A program made the translations under genes and the position numbers. A stretch of 6,731 nt of DNA, taken from contig JAOUDB010000149.1 in NCBI GenBank assembly GCA_029859485.1, forward strand, positions 1-6,731. The letters are read 5' to 3'. Under the pieces are notes generated by a model. The model had not been told where the DNA came from. It did not search any database and was given only the letters and a program-made list of their open reading frames with translations. Position 1 is the stretch's first letter; every line of letters begins with the position of its first letter. Shown here in pieces: positions 5,801 through 6,731 of this stretch. The DNA is from Desulfuromonadales bacterium (GTDB lineage: Bacteria; Desulfobacterota; Desulfuromonadia; Desulfuromonadales; BM103).

Positions 5801-6731
5801 ATGAGAAAACATGTCCTGCTCGGTTTAGCATTGATGCTCTTCTGCTTCATAACAGGCGGAATCTATATTGTCACGTCAATCAAAGAAGTGACCGGCAAAC
5901 TGGAAAATGTGAGTTCCTTCCATCAGGTTGAGTTCAAACGCGCCAACCTTGAACACCATATCAAAGCCGTTCAGTCAAACCTGTTATTGCAGGGTTCACC
6001 TCACAATAAAAGTTTTGGAGACTCAGTCAAACTCATCGAGAACATGGAAAAAGCGACTGATATCTGTATGAGTTGTCACCATACAGAGGCTGTCAGCACG
6101 AAATTGCAGGGGCTGAAGAGATCGATCGAGCATTACATGAAACTGCTCAGCCGCACCTTAACCTTTCGCGCCAACAATGAACGTCTGGAGAATGCGCGGA
6201 GCATGGCCTTTTCTCAAGGTGAAGAGATCCTCCGCACTGTCAAATCGTTATCAGTCGCTTCTGCCGACAAGATTTCCTCACGAATTACCAAAATCCACAA
6301 AGACATTAACAGAGCCAACAACATACTGATCGCCTGCCTTATCCTTGGCCCGATTGCCATTTTCATCATTACTGTCTTTTTCCTGAAACGTTTTACCGGC
6401 TCGATCAGTACTCTCATTGAAGCCACCCACACCTTGGAAAAAGGCAATCTCGATTTTCGTGTATCAGAAAACCTCAAAGATGAATTCCTCACTCTATCTA
6501 AAGCCTTCAATCGTATGGCCGTATCTATCCAGAATGAACACAATAACTTCGAATCGGTCTATATGCTCTATCAGACTCTGTTTGAAAGTGCCGGTGATGC
6601 AATCATGATCACCAGCCTGGGAAAAGAGGCCTTAGGCACTATCATATCGGCCAACAAGGCCTCTTCGGACCTTTACGGCTACGACATCGATGAACTGGTA
6701 GGAATGGATATCGCGAGACTGGTTCCGCCGG
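5801..6731 (+). CDS. Heme-c-containing membrane sensor, HAMP-PAS (C-terminus cut off by window)
   Basis: 310 complete codons before the window ends. ATG 5801 follows AGGA with a 9-nt spacer, 14 bp after the lipoprotein stop, so the two are probably cotranscribed. Domain order: first membrane helix about 5-26; periplasmic, mostly helical domain about 28-172, resembling a four-helix-bundle sensor; second helix about 174-195; HAMP about 196-247 (with LEKGNLDFRV at 212-221); PAS starting about 255, with LFESAGDAIMI at 260-270 and YGYDIDELVGMD at 292-303. The periplasmic domain contains CMSCHH at 89-94, a c-type heme attachment motif (Cys89, Cys92, proximal His93). Sensors with a periplasmic c-heme are known, for example the chemoreceptor DcrA of Desulfovibrio. 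The heme suggests redox or gas sensing, possibly combined with ligand input from the lipoprotein. The output is unseen: histidine kinase is likely, but a diguanylate cyclase or other domain is possible. Confidence 0.85.
   Translation, partial: MRKHVLLGLALMLFCFITGGIYIVTSIKEVTGKLENVSSFHQVEFKRANLEHHIKAVQSNLLLQGSPHNKSFGDSVKLIENMEKATDICMSCHHTEAVSTKLQGLKRSIEHYMKLLSRTLTFRANNERLENARSMAFSQGEEILRTVKSLSVASADKISSRITKIHKDINRANNILIACLILGPIAIFIITVFFLKRFTGSISTLIEATHTLEKGNLDFRVSENLKDEFLTLSKAFNRMAVSIQNEHNNFESVYMLYQTLFESAGDAIMITSLGKEALGTIISANKASSDLYGYDIDELVGMDIARLVPP

Overview
The window reads as a piece of a Gram-negative, anaerobic, cytochrome-rich bacterium. The best guess is a Desulfobacterota-type ('deltaproteobacterial') sulfate- or metal-reducer. 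The reasons are a 12-heme periplasmic c-type cytochrome, a sensor protein with a covalent heme motif in its periplasmic domain, a REC-PilZ regulator behind a sigma-54-type promoter, and moderate GC by eye. This is inference; no rRNA or other taxonomic marker is present.

Layout. Bases 1-29 may hold the last codons of an upstream gene. Bases 87-2471 (+) encode a membrane-anchored SGNH-hydrolase-like protein with a TPR-like segment inserted in the SGNH fold and a long C-terminal TPR array. Converging on it after only 35 bp, 2507-3322 (-) encodes an exported dodecaheme cytochrome c built from three tandem tetraheme units. Next comes a 652-bp non-coding region (3323-3974) with several dyads, a helically phased direct repeat and a good sigma-54 promoter. 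That promoter reads into a response regulator with a C-terminal PilZ domain (3975-4676, +). After a 159-bp gap with a sigma-70-type promoter come a PhnD-family substrate-binding lipoprotein (4836-5786, +) and, 14 bp later, a sensor protein cut by the window end (5801-6731, +). The sensor has two membrane helices, a periplasmic helical domain with one CXXCH heme motif, a HAMP domain and the start of a PAS domain.

How the genes may work together. The lipoprotein and the heme sensor look like one operon and plausibly one signalling unit: a PhnD-type binding protein presenting a ligand to an inner-membrane sensor that also carries a heme, so it could read ligand and redox state together. The REC-PilZ protein just upstream is a natural candidate output, joining phosphorelay input to c-di-GMP binding. 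The divergent dodecaheme cytochrome is a plausible regulated target or electron-transfer partner. These links are inferred from gene order and domains. The sensor's output domain (histidine kinase, diguanylate cyclase or other) lies outside the window.

Two start codons are placed by their Shine-Dalgarno sequences rather than by the longest open frame: the cytochrome at 3322 (not TTG 3334) and the regulator at 3975 (not ATG 3963). No tRNA, rRNA, CRISPR array, insertion sequence or clear intrinsic terminator was seen.
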